From Paulinella micropora (taxonomy: Eukaryota; Cercozoa; Imbricatea; Euglyphida; Paulinellidae), in assembly GCA_019918135.1 (NCBI GenBank), contig WBZZ01004536.1, forward strand, positions 145,157 to 209,156: a stretch of DNA of 64,000 nt, in the 5' to 3' direction. Below the pieces are notes generated by a model, which worked only from the letters and a program-made list of their open reading frames with translations, ran no database searches and was not told the DNA's origin. Position 1 is the stretch's first letter; each line of letters begins with the position of its first letter. The position numbers and the translations under genes are program-made. Positions 1-11,773 of the stretch are shown piece by piece.

Positions 1-36
1 ATCAATGCCCTTCTGAACGGCAGAAGGGAGAGCTAA

Positions 37-1379
37 CGTGGACAGCAATATGAAGTCCTGTGCAACACGATTCAGAATGAAATAAATATCAAGACGCAAG
101 CAGTATGCGAAACTAGTGACATTTGCTACTTCGTTACTCACGTACAATTTGCTCTTTCTGGTTCTGCTGCTGTATGGATACACTATCAGGGTCAGCATGG
201 ACCTCGTATCGAGGTTACATCTGACTCTAAGAATAAGTAAATCAGAATGATATTAGCTACTTTTATTCTCAAATTGATTGATTTTGAGAAAACGATAGAT
301 GACCTCACGTGGCAGCTGACTAAAGGGGTTGTGGCTGAGTTCCATAAAGAGGATTCTCCCAAAAAAACAAATTAGAGGAGAATCCCAAATAAAAACAAAC
401 TACCCTACGTTGATAAGGATGTTGCAATCCTGTTGCATCAATACAAGGAAGAAGATACTCTGAATTCGCCAGAATCTTTGTGTTTGATAAATATCCTGAA
501 CGCCCCAACTGGCAAGATGCGAAAACATGTATCACCACCTGGTCATGACACTGACAACAACGTGAACATGAGCAACCAAACGTTGGAAGAGGATGATTAC
601 GTATCGTTTAAACCAATCCTGAACTTAGCAGCACATGCTGCAAAGTAAGTGGAGAAATATCCTACTCCTCTACTGGCCGTTCTACAGCTCGTACGCGTTC
701 TCCTTCACCAGAAGTGGAGGATTTTGATCAGGGGTCCCAATGTAAAAAACAGATAATTCTATCTCAGTCAGTATCTGACAAATGCAATCGTAAGTGGGGA
801 GACATGCTCTCGTCCCCTGGGTCTGAGGGGAGCTCTGGTGCCAAAACTGATAACTCGAAGGGTATTGTGAATAACAAAGCACCCAGGCCCACTGCAAAGG
901 CTATCCAGAAAGACATCGAAATGGCGAGGCTCAAAGAAGATAATAAGGCACTGCGTGAGCGCTTAGCTGCTATTCCACAGGATAACTCACCTGGGCACAA
1001 AACTATTGAGGAATACCTTATTATTTTTTTCAGGGGAAAAACTCCAAACCTTGGTGGCCAGACTTTATGAGTTCTGGTGAATTGCTTCAAAAAAGTAGCT
1101 AAAATTGTTTTTCCTGACCAAGTCTAACGCAACGTTGCACTTGTCAGACTCGTCAATGAGTGGATCCGAAAGGCAGTAGCAGACAGCCACCCCAGAGCTC
1201 CAGTGCCACTAGCTATTCGGGCAGAGCTGATGAAATCAGCAAACAACAACTTCGCTTTTGGAGTGCATGTTGCGTTCCAAACAAAAGAAGAAGCAAGTTT
1301 TATCAAGGAGGTTGCTAACACCTGCAGCGAAGCAAAGGGGCTTTCCAAGCCCCTTGCTGAGGATTACTTTCAACGTTGA
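37..1379 (+). pseudogene. Decayed ORF1-like region upstream of LINE endonuclease
   Basis: This stretch holds several plus-strand coding-looking pieces in different frames. One runs from 37 to a stop at 240. Another spans 714-1070 and contains a short charged helical stretch (ARLKEDNKALRERLAAI) that could form a coiled coil. A third, without a usable ATG, spans 1131-1379 and has ordinary protein composition (for example FAFGVHVAFQTKEEASF). Their position just before a LINE endonuclease suggests remnants of the element's ORF1 or 5' region, but no CCHC zinc knuckle or RRM is visible and no family is recognised. The assignment to the LINE is inference; a decayed host gene remains possible. Confidence 0.3.
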
Positions 1380-1454
1380 AGAGCCAAGCCCGAGAGACCT
1401 TGGACGATTGCATCGACTCTGCTGACTACTAACACTACCAGCCAGTATGGCTGC

Positions 1455-1904
1455 TTGACTTCAGTTAGACAGTCAGCAACTTTTAGTACTTCAAATGAGT
1501 ACTCATTATTAAATACAGAGTCCCATTCTTATATGGAACATGAAATTAATAACAAACCTGATCAAATTGCGAACAGTCCTGTCAAGAACAACAAGACTCA
1601 ATTTGAGATTGTTAATAAAAAAACTAGCAAGTTGACTTTCAGAGTTCGTGCAGTGCGCGTACTCAAAGAACATGATAATAATGCTGATTCGACCCAATCG
1701 TCTACAAAGAGTAATTCGGAAGGCAAAGGAGTGAAACTTATTGCTAAGTACTGCGTAATCAAAAGCAATGATAACAGGATTACTCTGAGAAAAGTGGTGG
1801 ACAAACACACTGTATACGACCTCATTTTGCAAAAGAAAAAAATGCATGCAGGCGAAAAGCATCACCACCAAACAAAAAGTAATAAATACAGAAGAACCCT
1901 GTAA
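1455..1904 (+). CDS. Hypothetical basic protein upstream of LINE endonuclease
   Basis: A 149-codon open frame rich in Lys, Asn and Ser with no recognised domain. It overlaps the start of the endonuclease frame (1846) by about 60 bases in another frame. It could be the end of a LINE ORF1, or the true N-terminal part of ORF2 displaced by a frameshift. The middle part (LTFRVRAVRVLKEHDNN, then VKLIAKYCVIKSNDNRITL) looks like folded protein rather than random translation. Function unknown. Confidence 0.35.
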   Translation: MTSVRQSATFSTSNEYSLLNTESHSYMEHEINNKPDQIANSPVKNNKTQFEIVNKKTSKLTFRVRAVRVLKEHDNNADSTQSSTKSNSEGKGVKLIAKYCVIKSNDNRITLRKVVDKHTVYDLILQKKKMHAGEKHHHQTKSNKYRRTL

Positions 1905-3061
1905 AAAAGGCGCTTATGAGCATATGGATGGAAAAGAAAATAAAATTACACACCTTCCAAAAAAAGACAGAGCATCAGTGAGGTTTGGAACCTACAATGT
2001 ACATGTTACCAGACATGAAATCTTGTTAGAATTGGTAACTGAGACAATACTGCATAGTGCGGTTGATGTGTTAGCAATTCAAGAATCATGGTTGAAAAAG
2101 GACAGAACTGAAAACACTGTATATGATGCTCTTAAAACACTGAACATAAAAAATATATATGTGTTTCTCTCACATAGAACCTCAAATGAAAAAGGGGGGG
2201 GGGGGGGGCAAATCCTATTGGTACGCCAATCATTAGGCAAGGTTGCAAAATTCAACATTAACAATTACATGGATAAAAAGTACAAATGGTTCCTAGAAGA
2301 TACTCAGTGGATTTCGATTTGGACTGAACACAAAACTTTTATTGTTGGTAATATTTGCTTACGACCTAAGCAAAATGTTACTCATATGAAGTCTCAGCAC
2401 CGAGCACTGCTATCTGCAGTGAATGGTATTAATAAAGAAACAAAATACGAAGTGATTTTAATGGGAGATTTTAATTTCCAGGTGTCTCAATCGAAATTTG
2501 ACTTCAGCCAATTTTCCCTTGACGACAATCAGTCAGGTCCGATTACTTCAGAAATGATAAGAGACGTGCCTTTACCTCATGGTCATACAACTAAATATGC
2601 TGACAAATTTGTTCAAGAAATGGAAAACACCAACTTGCTTTTATTAACTGGGTTAGTGGGCAAAGCTGAAACAAGTCATGAAGGGATTGGTATGACCTCT
2701 TTATTGGTCTATGTTTTTTTGTTCACCCCAACTACTCAACTACGCATCTAATTATTTTACATGGCCCAGGTATATGATCCCTTTTAGTGATCACAATTTA
2801 ATTACAGTTGATTTTAAACTTCCAAACTCTTACTTTCAATCTGCTAAGCAGGCAGTGGGACCACAATTGAAATTTGAGTGGAAAAGGAAAGTGGACATAA
2901 GTCCAGTGGCTCATTCCTTTCCCGTGGCGCCTGCTTACTTAATGAATGCTCCTGTTGATGACCTACTTACATTCTTTTATAATACTTATTGCCCTATAAT
3001 CGACACACTGGCTAAGAAAAACACCAGAAACAACGATGAAACATCCTGGTTTCATTCATGA
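1846..3061 (+). pseudogene. LINE ORF2, APE-type endonuclease domain (frameshifted)
   Basis: Endonuclease/exonuclease/phosphatase-family domain of a non-LTR retrotransposon, which nicks target DNA to prime reverse transcription. Visible motifs, in order: FGTYNVH near 1984, the metal-binding Glu in IQESW near 2080, MGDFNFQ near 2461, and the C-terminal SDHNLITVDF near 2786. The frame changes between about 2700 and 2750, so the SDH end is read from a second frame (2711-3061). A run of G at about 2194-2208 lies in the coding frame and is a likely indel site. The reverse transcriptase follows at once. Confidence 0.8.
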
Positions 3062-5483
3062 TTATGAAATCAAGCAACTTAAAATAAAGAAAAACAAGCT
3101 TTTGCGCAACCCGCAAAACACAGCTATATTGCAAGACAGACAAACAATCAAGGACAAATTGAAAGTAATTAACAAAACAATACAAAAAAGAGTTAAATAT
3201 GCAAAGAACGAGAGACAGAAAAAAGATCTCTTACAAGTCAATGCTGATATGAAACGAAACCCTAAGAAGGCTTGGTCCATTCTTAAAAGGTTCCTAAACA
3301 AAGAAAGCAGTAGTCCTATGCAGCTGGAAGGAGAAAATGGAATGGTTGTGAAAGGGAATGGGGTAGCTGAGTTATTTGCAAAACAATACCAGTCCCAACT
3401 GAATAGACCATCGAATATGATGGCCCCTAGTCCACATATCATTTCTCCTTATATTCAGCCTGAACGTACTCAAAGTACTTCTAGTAATGATATTAATAAT
3501 TTATTAGATAAGACATCCTTTTCTGATGAAGAGATCAAAGAAGCTGAGTCTTCTTTAAAACCTAATAAGAGTGTTGGACAGGATGGCATTTCTGATGAAC
3601 TTTTTCTTAATCTGTTGAACACTGCACCAAATGTCAAACAGTTCTTCGTCCTCTTATTTAATAGATGCTTACAAACAGGCACAAAACCTCTACATTATAC
3701 AAAGGGAATAATAAAGCCTATTTATAAAGGTAAAGGAGATAGACTAAATGCTTCTCAGTACAGACCGGTTACTCTGTTGTCTGTTATTGATAAGTTTTAT
3801 GCTACGCTTTTATTGAATAGATTGAAAGCGTGGGTAGATTCGTCTAATCTTTTGCCTGTTGAACAGGGTGGAGCACGTAAGGGAAGGGGAAGTCAACACC
3901 AGATTTTCCTTCTTCACAAAGTTATTACTAACCACAAAGGTCCAACTTATGCTGCCTTTCTTGATGTCTCTAAAGCGTTTGATTCTGTTGAGAGAGACAT
4001 TTTGTGGAGAAAATTAGAATGTATGGGTATTTCTTCCTTCTTCCTTTCCGCCCTGAAAGGTCTCTATGCCAGACTACAAAATAGAGTAGATACGGCTGAA
4101 GGCATGTCCTCTTGGTTTGATACCAATAGAGGTGTAAGGCAAGGGTGCCCTCTGTCCCCTTTATTATACTGTCTTTACACCTCTTATTTAGCCAATAAGT
4201 TACGTTCTTCTACCAAAGGAGTTACACTCTTTGCTCACGACAAAGAGCTTTTTTTTCTCTAACATTAACTTGCCTTTTATATATCGACGACATTGTACTT
4301 TTATCTAACTCAGCCCATGATTTGCAGAAACAATTAGATGTTTGTGCTATGTGGGCTAATGATAATAATTCTGAATTTAATCAAGACAAATCTAACATTG
4401 TCATTTTTAACAACAATAATAATGTCACTCACAATTGGACTCTTATGGGACAAAATGTCATAGAGGCAGAAGCCTACAAATATTTGGGAGTTATTTGTGA
4501 TAAGAATTTGTCTTGGAAAATGATTAAGACTGATAGGATTAAAAAAAGCTAAGCAGTGCATCAATATGGTACTTGCTATGGAAATTAGAAGGGGAGTTGC
4601 ATTTAACATAGCTATGCAACTTATTACTTCTTCAGTTTTTCAGTCCATGGACTGGGGGTCTGAATTTCGGCACCCAAAAAGAACTTGGGAAGAAGGCAAT
4701 AAAATCAATTACTATTTAGCTCGCAAAATTTTGCGTGTACCTAATGATTTCCCTAATATTGCCTGTCAAGGGGAGTTAGGATTATGGTCAGTAGTCGGAA
4801 GGGGGAATATGAAGAGACTTACTTTTTTTAAGTCCCTACTCCTGTTCCCTGAACACAGTCTGCTTCATCATGTGTTGAGGATCGGTTTACTTAATACATT
4901 AAGTAACGCTAACAATAATTGGGTTGGAAGGGTTTTAATGGACCTTAAAATGATCAAGCCTGATTCATCCATAACTGATATGCTTTTATTTATTAAGAAT
5001 AGCCCTAAAGCCACAATTAAAATGCTCATCCATAATTACGAGCAACAAGAGTAGGTTAAAAATTTATCAATTTTAAGCTTATCTTTCTATAAGACAGTAA
5101 AAAAAAAATTATCCATGGAACTTTATTTAACGCAAAGTAATTATGAGGGTGGGAAAAGATTGATTTCTCTTGCTAGAGCAGGTTGCCTTCGTTTTGGCCT
5201 TTGTCATAGAGGCTTTGGTACTCCTGTGAATATTCCCTGTGGAATCTGCACAACTAATGAACATTCAGAACTACATGTCTTTAATGATTGTGCTTTAACA
5301 ATGTCTATCATAAGGTCCCTTCAACTGAAATATTTTGGCTCGACCTTTTCTCCTGATGGTACTATTTCTAGTAACCATTGGACATCTTTGTTAGGTTCTT
5401 GGTCCTTAAACTCCTCTTTTCACACAAATGTTATGAGGGGTTTTCTGAAGGACTTCCATGTAGCCATTAAAGAGCTTTTATAA
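3036..5483 (+). pseudogene. LINE ORF2, reverse transcriptase and C-terminal zinc motif (broken)
   Basis: Non-LTR reverse transcriptase. Finger and palm motifs are clear: IIKPIYKGKGD and YRPVTLLS, then AAFLDVSKAFDSV (first catalytic Asp), RGVRQGCPLSPLLY, and the catalytic CLLYIDDIVLL with YIDD at 4280-4291. The frame shifts between 4230 and 4270, just before YIDD, and again near 4545, and there is a stop at 5054. The last piece (5115-5483) ends with a Cys/His cluster (CGIC, then H and C) typical of LINE C-termini. The copy cannot make a full protein as written. It is followed by the element's 3' UTR. Confidence 0.85.
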
Positions 5484-5690
5484 GCTCTAGAGGTTGTCAT
5501 AAATCATATATAGGTCGCTGGGTTTCTTGTGGAGGTTTTTTGGAAATGTGGAGACTTGGATTTGTCCTTCATATTGGAGCCTTCTTGGATTCTGACATTT
5601 CAATTAGAGATTTTGGACTTTTCAGTACATTTAAATTGTAGCTTGAAATAAGTCATCCCAGTAGTCCTTCTGGTTTGTCTTTAGGAGTAT

Positions 5691-5709
5691 AGTTTCCGTA
5701 AAGGAAACT
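5691..5709 (+). other. LINE 3'-terminal stem-loop
   Basis: AGTTTCCGTAAAGGAAACT forms a perfect 7-bp stem with a 5-base loop about 25 bases before the end of the LINE. The same structure with one mismatch is found in the second copy (6193-6211). A conserved 3' hairpin is a common recognition structure for LINE reverse transcriptases. Confidence 0.5.
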
Positions 5710-5740
5710 GCTTTCCTATTAAACTACTACTAAAGACAAC

Positions 5741-6240
5741 AAATGAACATTCAGAAGTGCATGTCTTTAATGACTGCGCTTTAACAAAGCCTATTCTAAG
5801 GTCTCTACAACTGAAATATTTTGGCTCGATTTTTTCTCCTGATGGTACTATTTCTAGTAACCATTGGACATCTGTATTAGGCACTTGGTCCTTAAACTCT
5901 TCTTTTCATACTGATGTTATGAGGGATTTTCTGAAGGACTTCCATGTAGCCATTAAAGAGCTTTTATAAGCTCTAGAGGTTGTCATAAACTCATATAGGT
6001 CGCATGGTTAGGTATGGAGGTTTCTTTTCGGAATCGTGGGTGGGCGCTTGGATTCGACCTTGTCAATGGAGGCTTCTTGGATCCTGAGACGTGTTTAGTT
6101 AGGGAACTTTGGCCGTTCAGTATGTATAAATTATTTTTAGCTTGAAGTAAGTCATCCCAGTAGTCCTGCTTCTGGTTTGTCTTCAGAAGTATAGTTTCCG
6201 TAAAGGGAACTGCTTTCCTATTAAACTACTACTACTAAAG
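5741..6240 (+). mobile_element. 5'-truncated second LINE copy
   Basis: The segment repeats 5258-5735 with clear but incomplete identity: the last ~70 codons of the reverse transcriptase ORF (start near 5757, stop 5967-5969), then the 3' UTR, the hairpin and a tail of ACT triplets ending near 6236. It begins directly after the tail of the first copy. A 5'-truncated insertion into, or next to, the tail of the older copy explains this. Confidence 0.7.
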
Positions 6241-6429
6241 AGAGTCTGGAAGAACTGGGTGATTTTGGGGTCTGAGCGCAGAAGGTTTGGGAGTTAGTTG
6301 GAAGTGGCGGGAAGGAGATGATCTGAGCTGAGAGTTAAGAGATGCGTCTGTCTGTGGGTGTGAAAAGTTGGGTCAGTGAAGATTGTTTGAAAATTTGTGA
6401 ACTGGTGACACTATATATGACACGTTAAT

Positions 6430-6950
6430 ATTAATGTCTATGCATGCATTGAAATTTCAATGCAGTGCATTGAAGTTTCAATGCATGCATTGAAACGTCA
6501 ATGCATGATGCATTGAATGGATTGACATTTCAATGCACTGGAAATGTGTATCAATGCGTGCATTTAAACGTCAATGCAGCACAGAAATGTGTGTTTCATT
6601 GCATGCATTGATTTTCAATGCATGCATCAAAATTTAATGCAGCACAGAAATATGTGTTTCAATGCATGCATTGATTTTCAATGCATGCATTCAAATGTCA
6701 ATGCAGCACAGATCAATGCATGCATTGATTTTCAATGCATGCATTCAAATGTCAATTGAGCAGTATTTCAATGCATGCATTGATTTTCAATGCATACATT
6801 AAAATTTCAATGCATGCATTGAAATGTGTCTTTTCAATGCATGCATTGATTTTCAATGCATGCATTAACATGGGTAATTCAGTGCATGAATTGATAAACA
6901 GTATATCAATGCAGTGTAATCATTTTAATACCAAGAACGCATTGAACTAG
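6430..6950. repeat. TGCATTGAAATTTCAATGCA repeat block 1
   Basis: Dense array of the self-complementary unit TGCATTGAAATTTCAATGCA and variants (TGCATGCATTGATTTTCAA, GCAGCACAGAAATGTGT). It ends in a non-repetitive tail with GTGTAATCATTTTAATACCA near 6910-6935. Block 37716-38320 shares the same order of variants and the same tail, so this is a dispersed family of compound units, not only a local simple repeat. ORFs here are artefacts. Confidence 0.8.
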
Positions 6951-7032
6951 TAAGTAAATAACACGTTTAAGGAGTCGGTAAATTAAAAATTTAATTTTTT
7001 TGATATTTCTCCACTCTGTCTTCATTCTGTCA

Positions 7033-7275
7033 TCATACATTTCTTCCACCTTCCTCTTCTTCACTTCGGTCATCATACATGTATTCTTCTTCTTCTTCTT
7101 CTTCTTCTTCTTCTTCTTCTTCTTCTTCTTCTTGAACATCATCTTCTTCATCTAGTTCTTGAACTTCCTCTTCCTCTGCGACGCCTTCTTTCTGTTCCTC
7201 ACCTTTTTCTCCTTCACGACGATCGATTTCTTCTTTCAATTCCGGTGGCAGATAGTCACTGATATCTAATGCCAT
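7033..7275 (-). CDS. Candidate acidic first exon with poly-Glu tract
   Basis: On the minus strand an ATG at 7275 opens a frame beginning MALDISDYLPPELKEEIDRR, then a highly acidic region and a poly-Glu run encoded by the (TTC)n microsatellite. The first 30 residues look like real protein. No domain is recognised and the downstream part is low complexity. It could be the first exon of a host gene or chance. Confidence 0.25.
   Translation of the reverse strand: MALDISDYLPPELKEEIDRREGEKGEEQKEGVAEEEEVQELDEEDDVQEEEEEEEEEEEEEEEEYMYDDRSEEEEGGRNV
7083..7133. repeat. (TTC)n microsatellite
   Basis: About 17 uninterrupted TTC triplets; on the minus strand they read as GAA codons. Confidence 0.9.
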
Positions 7276-7960
7276 GAAATAGAATCGAGTGTGTGTGTTC
7301 GGAACCGGAGCAAATACGCAAGGAAGGTCAAGAAAGCTGACAGAAACAAAAGTCAGGGATGGTTCGTGGTTGGAGAGGGAATGTATCGCCCACTCACAAG
7401 TGATTATCTTGCTTTCTTGCGCGCAAAAGTTCCAATCTCGCCAAATCACACGCGTACCCATTATACGCAATGTGAGCATACCAGTGCACTGCAGCTGCGT
7501 ACCTGCCTGCGCACTGTAACTCCCCAGCAGCGGCGAGGGAACGTCTGCTTGATATTCTCAACAGTGAGAAAGCAGCAGCCACCCCCAAAGCGCTCACCCC
7601 TTACAGACATGGTTGACCTCATCGGGAATCCCTTGCACCTCACAAACTGTGCTACTTACTTTGATGTTTGCTGCGTTCAGTACTGGACGCTGACCCAACC
7701 CTTGCCAACCCGGTAGCTGCCTCCAGCAGTTGTTCATGAACTCCTGCAGCTCCACGAAATGCCGCATTACTCCAAAGGTTCATGAAAGTGTCATCCGAGC
7801 GATTCGGATTGTGCACTTGCTTCTTATTATTAAGTTCTCCTCCTTGGTGTGCCAGATCGAAAGCTTGCACTTAATCTGCTAAACAACTCAAAGCGCAGCG
7901 GAACTTAACACTTGCACAGTATAACAGCAAACGTTTCGGTACAGAGTGCACGGACATTTC
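7276..7960. other. Stretch without recognisable gene
   Basis: More GC-rich, non-repetitive sequence with short overlapping ORFs on both strands and no recognisable domain. It could hold exons of a host gene, but no splice pattern could be proposed. Confidence 0.4.
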
Positions 7961-8370
7961 CATGCAGAATACATTGAAATTTCAATGCACAATCCGTTGA
8001 AATTTCAATGCATGCATTGAAAATTTGCAAGTGACTTCAATGCATGCATTGAAATTTCAATGCAGAATGCATTGACATTTCAATGCATAATGCATTGAAA
8101 TTTCAATGCATGCATTGAAAATTTCGAAATGACTTCAATGCATGCATTGAAATTTCAATGCATAGTGCATTGAAATTTCAATGAATGCATTGAAAATTTC
8201 GAAATGACTTCAATGCATGCATTGAAAATTTCAATTCATGCATTGAAAATTTCGAAATGACTTCAATGCATGCATTGAAATTTCAATGCACAATGCATTG
8301 GAATTTCAATGCATGTATTGAAGATTTCGCAGTGACTTCAATGCATGTATGGAAATTTCAAAGCAGGCAA
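7961..8370. repeat. TGCATTGAAATTTCAATGCA repeat block 2, ~70-bp higher-order period
   Basis: The same palindromic unit, here in a higher-order repeat of roughly 70 bases marked by the spacer AAAATTTCGAAATGACTTCA, which recurs four to five times with variants. The more regular period suggests recent local amplification. Confidence 0.75.
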
Positions 8371-8565
8371 GATATTAGTTGCAAGATTTAGGCAAAGAGT
8401 TTCTGATTGCAGCTGGGTAAGACAAGACTAGTGATGACTTCGTGAGTGCCGCGCGCGCTGGCCAGGCCTGAGTGCCTGATTTGCATCATGCACCCTTGCT
8501 GCGTGACGTTTGTGCCAAGCATGCGCCTTCAGTTCCGGGCGTGGCAGCGTGCAAGGTGGTCCGAA

Positions 8566-9025
8566 ACGTATGTATGTATGTATGTATGTATGTATGTATG
8601 TATGTATGTATGTATGTACGTATACGTATGTATGCACGCAGGTTTGTATGTATGAATTTATGTATGTATGTATGTATGTATATATGTATGTGTATATATA
8701 TATGTGTGTATGCATGTATGTATGTATGTGTGTATGTATTTACTATGTTTGTATGTATGTATGTATTTATGTATGTGTGTATGTATTTATGTATGCGTTA
8801 AGCATGTATGCATGTATGTATGTATGTATCTATGTATGTATGTATGTATGTATGTTATATGTATGTATGTATGTATGTATGATATATATATGTATATATA
8901 TATGTATATATATGTATATATATGTATATATATGTATATATGTATAGAGGGAGAGAGAGAAGAGAGAGAGACAGAGAGAGACAGAGAAGAGAGGGAGTGA
9001 GGGAGGGAGGGAGAGAAAGAGAGTT
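8566..9025. repeat. (TATG)n, (TATATATG)n and (GA)n microsatellites
   Basis: 8566-8880 is mostly TATG with TATT and TGTG variants, 8881-8945 is TATATATG, and 8946-9025 is GA-rich. The long MYVC-type and IYIY-type ORFs are translations of the repeat. 9026-9147 shows nothing recognisable. Confidence 0.9.
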
Positions 9026-9147
9026 TGCGGTGCAGGTGTTGGGAATTGTCGTAAGCAACATGAAAAAATACAAACAAGGAAATAAGTAGCACAAGCAGCT
9101 ATGAACAAAAACATGTAGTTGACATATGGACACGAGAACGAAAGAAA

Positions 9148-9436
9148 ATAATAATAATAATAATAATAGTGCTTCTCTGTCAATGGCTGATGCATTTCTG
9201 CACATGCGCCTCCATCGTCTCACCCTTGAGGGGAGTACGAAGAATTGACGATAAGCTCTAATGACACCCCCGCAAGGGCAGTTCCAACACTTCCAGACGG
9301 GCCGGTATGTTCAATGAAAATACTGGTCCAGAAATAGACCGGTATGTTCAATGAAAATACTGGTGGCACCGACGGGAATCGAACTGGCGACAGGGCCCAG
9401 ATGGTAGAACTTGACCACTGGGCTATCACGGTGTCC
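9148..9436 (-). mobile_element. tRNA-derived SINE, copy A
   Basis: Read on the minus strand, the element starts with a tRNA-like head at 9436, continues into a non-tRNA body and ends in an (ATT)n tail (9148-9168). The head has a pol III B-box-like AGTTCGATTCC and an A-box-like TAGCCCAGTGG. It is nearly identical to copy B and lies tandem with it. Confidence 0.7.
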
Positions 9437-9493
<57 letters not shown>

Positions 9494-9762
9494 GTGCTTC
9501 TCTGTCAATGGCTGATGCATTTCTGCACATGCGCCTCCATCGTCTCACCCGTGAGGGGAGTACGAAGAATTGACGATAAGCTCTAATGACACCCCCGCAA
9601 GGGCAGTTCCAACACTTCCAGACGGGCCGGTATGTTCAATGAAAATACTGGTCCAGAAATAGACCGGTATGTTCAATGAAAATACTGGTGGCACCGACGG
9701 GAATCGAACTGGCGACAGGGCCCAGATGGTAGAACTTGACCACTGGGCTATCACGGTGTCCC
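9437..9762 (-). mobile_element. tRNA-derived SINE, copy B
   Basis: Minus-strand SINE. The tRNA-like head is 9686-9762: it starts GGGACACCGTGATAGCCCAG and ends GTCGGTGCCACCA, so an imperfect acceptor stem (ACACCG with CGGTGC and flanks) and a 3' CCA are visible. The A-box-like TAGCCCAGTGG is at 9740-9750 and the B-box-like AGTTCGATTCC at 9700-9710. The body includes a 37-bp tandem duplication (TCCAGAAATAGACCGG side). The tail is (ATT)n, 9437-9493. Extra bases between acceptor stem and A box show this is not a functional tRNA. Confidence 0.75.
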
Positions 9763-9763
9763 C

Positions 9764-9823
<60 letters not shown>

Positions 9824-10054
9824 GTGCTTCTCTGTCAATGGCTGATGCATTTCTGCACATGCGCCTCCATCGTCTCACCCGTGAGAGGAGTACGAAGAAT
9901 TGACGATAGGCTCTAATGACACCCCCGCAAGGGCAGTTCCAACACTTCCAGACGGACCGGTATGTTCAATGGAAATACTGGTGGCACCGACGGGAATCGA
10001 ACTGGCGACAGGGCCCAGATGGTAAAACTTGACCACTGGGCTATCACGGTGTCC
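9763..10054 (-). mobile_element. tRNA-derived SINE, copy C
   Basis: Third tandem minus-strand SINE. It has the same head and body as copies A and B but lacks the internal 37-bp duplication, so it represents the simpler form. The tail is (ATT)n at 9764-9823. Confidence 0.7.
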
Positions 10055-10388
<334 letters not shown>

Positions 10389-10429
10389 CAAATAAACAAA
10401 CAAGACCAAACGACCAAACGAACTATTTC

Positions 10430-10700
10430 TGATTTTTGATGAGCAGGACACTTGTGACTTCCGAAAAGTCTGATGAGCCGGACACTTATGATTTCCGAAA
10501 ATATGTTGTTTATGAATGCATGCATTGAATTACCTATTTCAATGCATGCATTGAAATTTCAATGCAGTGCTTATCAATGCTTGCATTGAATTACCCATTT
10601 CAATGCATGCATTGAAATTTCAATGCAGTGCTGAGCCGGACACTTATGACTTCCTATTTCTGATTTATGATGAGCCGGACACCTGTGACTTCAAAAAAGC
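10430..10700. repeat. Four copies of a GAGCCGGACACTTATGACTT motif around a palindromic repeat block
   Basis: The motif appears near 10439, 10473, 10631 and 10671 with one to three changes per copy. Between the second and third copies lie several TGCATTGAAATTTCAATGCA units (10518-10628). The function is unknown. 10701-11160 shows nothing recognisable apart from a short duplication (TGTTTGCTTTGTGGT) at 10781-10815. Confidence 0.6.
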
Positions 10701-11165
10701 CAGTGTCACTTTTGTGCATGATCAACAGTCTTGCAGTCGCCACTACAAGAACGAAGTTCCCCTTATCTGTCGTGATTGCTGTTTGCTTTGTGGTAATTGT
10801 TGTTTGCTTTGTGGTGTTTCGTGACCCCCATCAAAAAAATTTCAGAAAAAACCCTGCGTGCATTTGGAGCCGAAGATAGTGTCAAAGCAAAAACCGTTAC
10901 AGGAGAGAGTAAGTGTAGTGTCTCTTGGTGTCAAAATTCTTTTTGTCTTGTCTCTTGTTACCTGTTGTTAATGCACTTTGTAGTACTTTGCAGCTGATGA
11001 CGTCATGACATTGACAACCGTCTTGGCCTGCATTGCTTATATGTATTTAATTAGGTCTTCGTAGGACTTGAATCCTCTGCACTTGTTAGGGCATGACTTC
11101 TGTACTTGTTGTCAATGCCATGGAAAACCAGGTTCAAAGCGCCAACTGTCCCTTCCCCCCCCCTC

Positions 11166-11169
11166 TTTC

Positions 11170-11229
<60 letters not shown>
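11166..11229. repeat. (TCTA)n microsatellite
   Basis: About 15 TCTA tetranucleotides. They directly flank the unique segment that follows. Confidence 0.9.
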
Positions 11230-11690
11230 GGGTGCCATCTGTCGACAGACAGAGAATTAGGGGATGGTGTGGGTGTGCTGGGCCCGTGGTGGGGTGCCTT
11301 ATGTGTGCCTAGGCATACGCCTATAAGTCACATGCCGAAATAGCGACGGGAAGCACAATCCTGGTCCCTCAGGGTGCCCTTTCTCGCTTGTTGAGCCCGG
11401 AATAAAACCCACAGTGCTCTGTCGGTTTATACTAGACTGTCGAACAGTCTCGAAACTCCATCTGCTTACTGGGTCCTCTGTAATGGAGGTGGGAGCTCGT
11501 TCTGCAAGGGGCGCTTATGGAACGAGCCCTGGCCCCGCCTGGTACTAGGGAGCTTTGGTATCGCCTGTATCAGTCCCTTCCGTGCAAACATCACTGCTTA
11601 GCTGGGCATCGGGTTAATACTTTACCCACAGACTTCCTTGGTTGACGAAATCAGAAGCTCCTTTTTTCTGACATTAGTCGATATCTCATC
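11230..11690 (+). mobile_element. Possible retroposon with (TCTA)n tail
   Basis: A 460-bp GC-richer unique segment bounded on both sides by (TCTA)n. The pattern (body ending in a tetranucleotide tail, inserted at a similar tract) fits a retroposon, but no promoter box, ORF or target duplication was found. It could simply be single-copy sequence between two microsatellites. Confidence 0.25.
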
Positions 11691-11704
11691 TATCTATCTA
11701 TCTG

Positions 11705-11773
<69 letters not shown>

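Larger units (their letters stand above)
1..5740 (+). mobile_element. LINE-type non-LTR retrotransposon, plus strand
   Basis: The order endonuclease, reverse transcriptase, Cys/His cluster, 3' UTR identifies a LINE. The 5' boundary is not visible and may lie before the window. The 3' end is set by comparison with the truncated copy that follows: both finish with a small hairpin and a tail of ACT/CTA triplets. Clade (CR1, Jockey, I or other) cannot be fixed by eye. Confidence 0.75.

Noticed and set aside
6574-6950. ORFs with MHALIFNACI-like repeats
   Set aside because: They follow the palindromic repeat unit and occur on both strands of every block.
8446-9223. Several Tyr/Met/Cys- or Ile-rich ORFs
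   Set aside because: Translations of (TATG)n, (TATATATG)n and (ATA)n repeats.
9686-9762. Possible functional tRNA gene on the minus strand
   Set aside because: A and B boxes and a CCA end are present, but the acceptor stem has a mismatch, there are extra bases before the A box, and the unit is repeated with a SINE body and (ATT)n tail.
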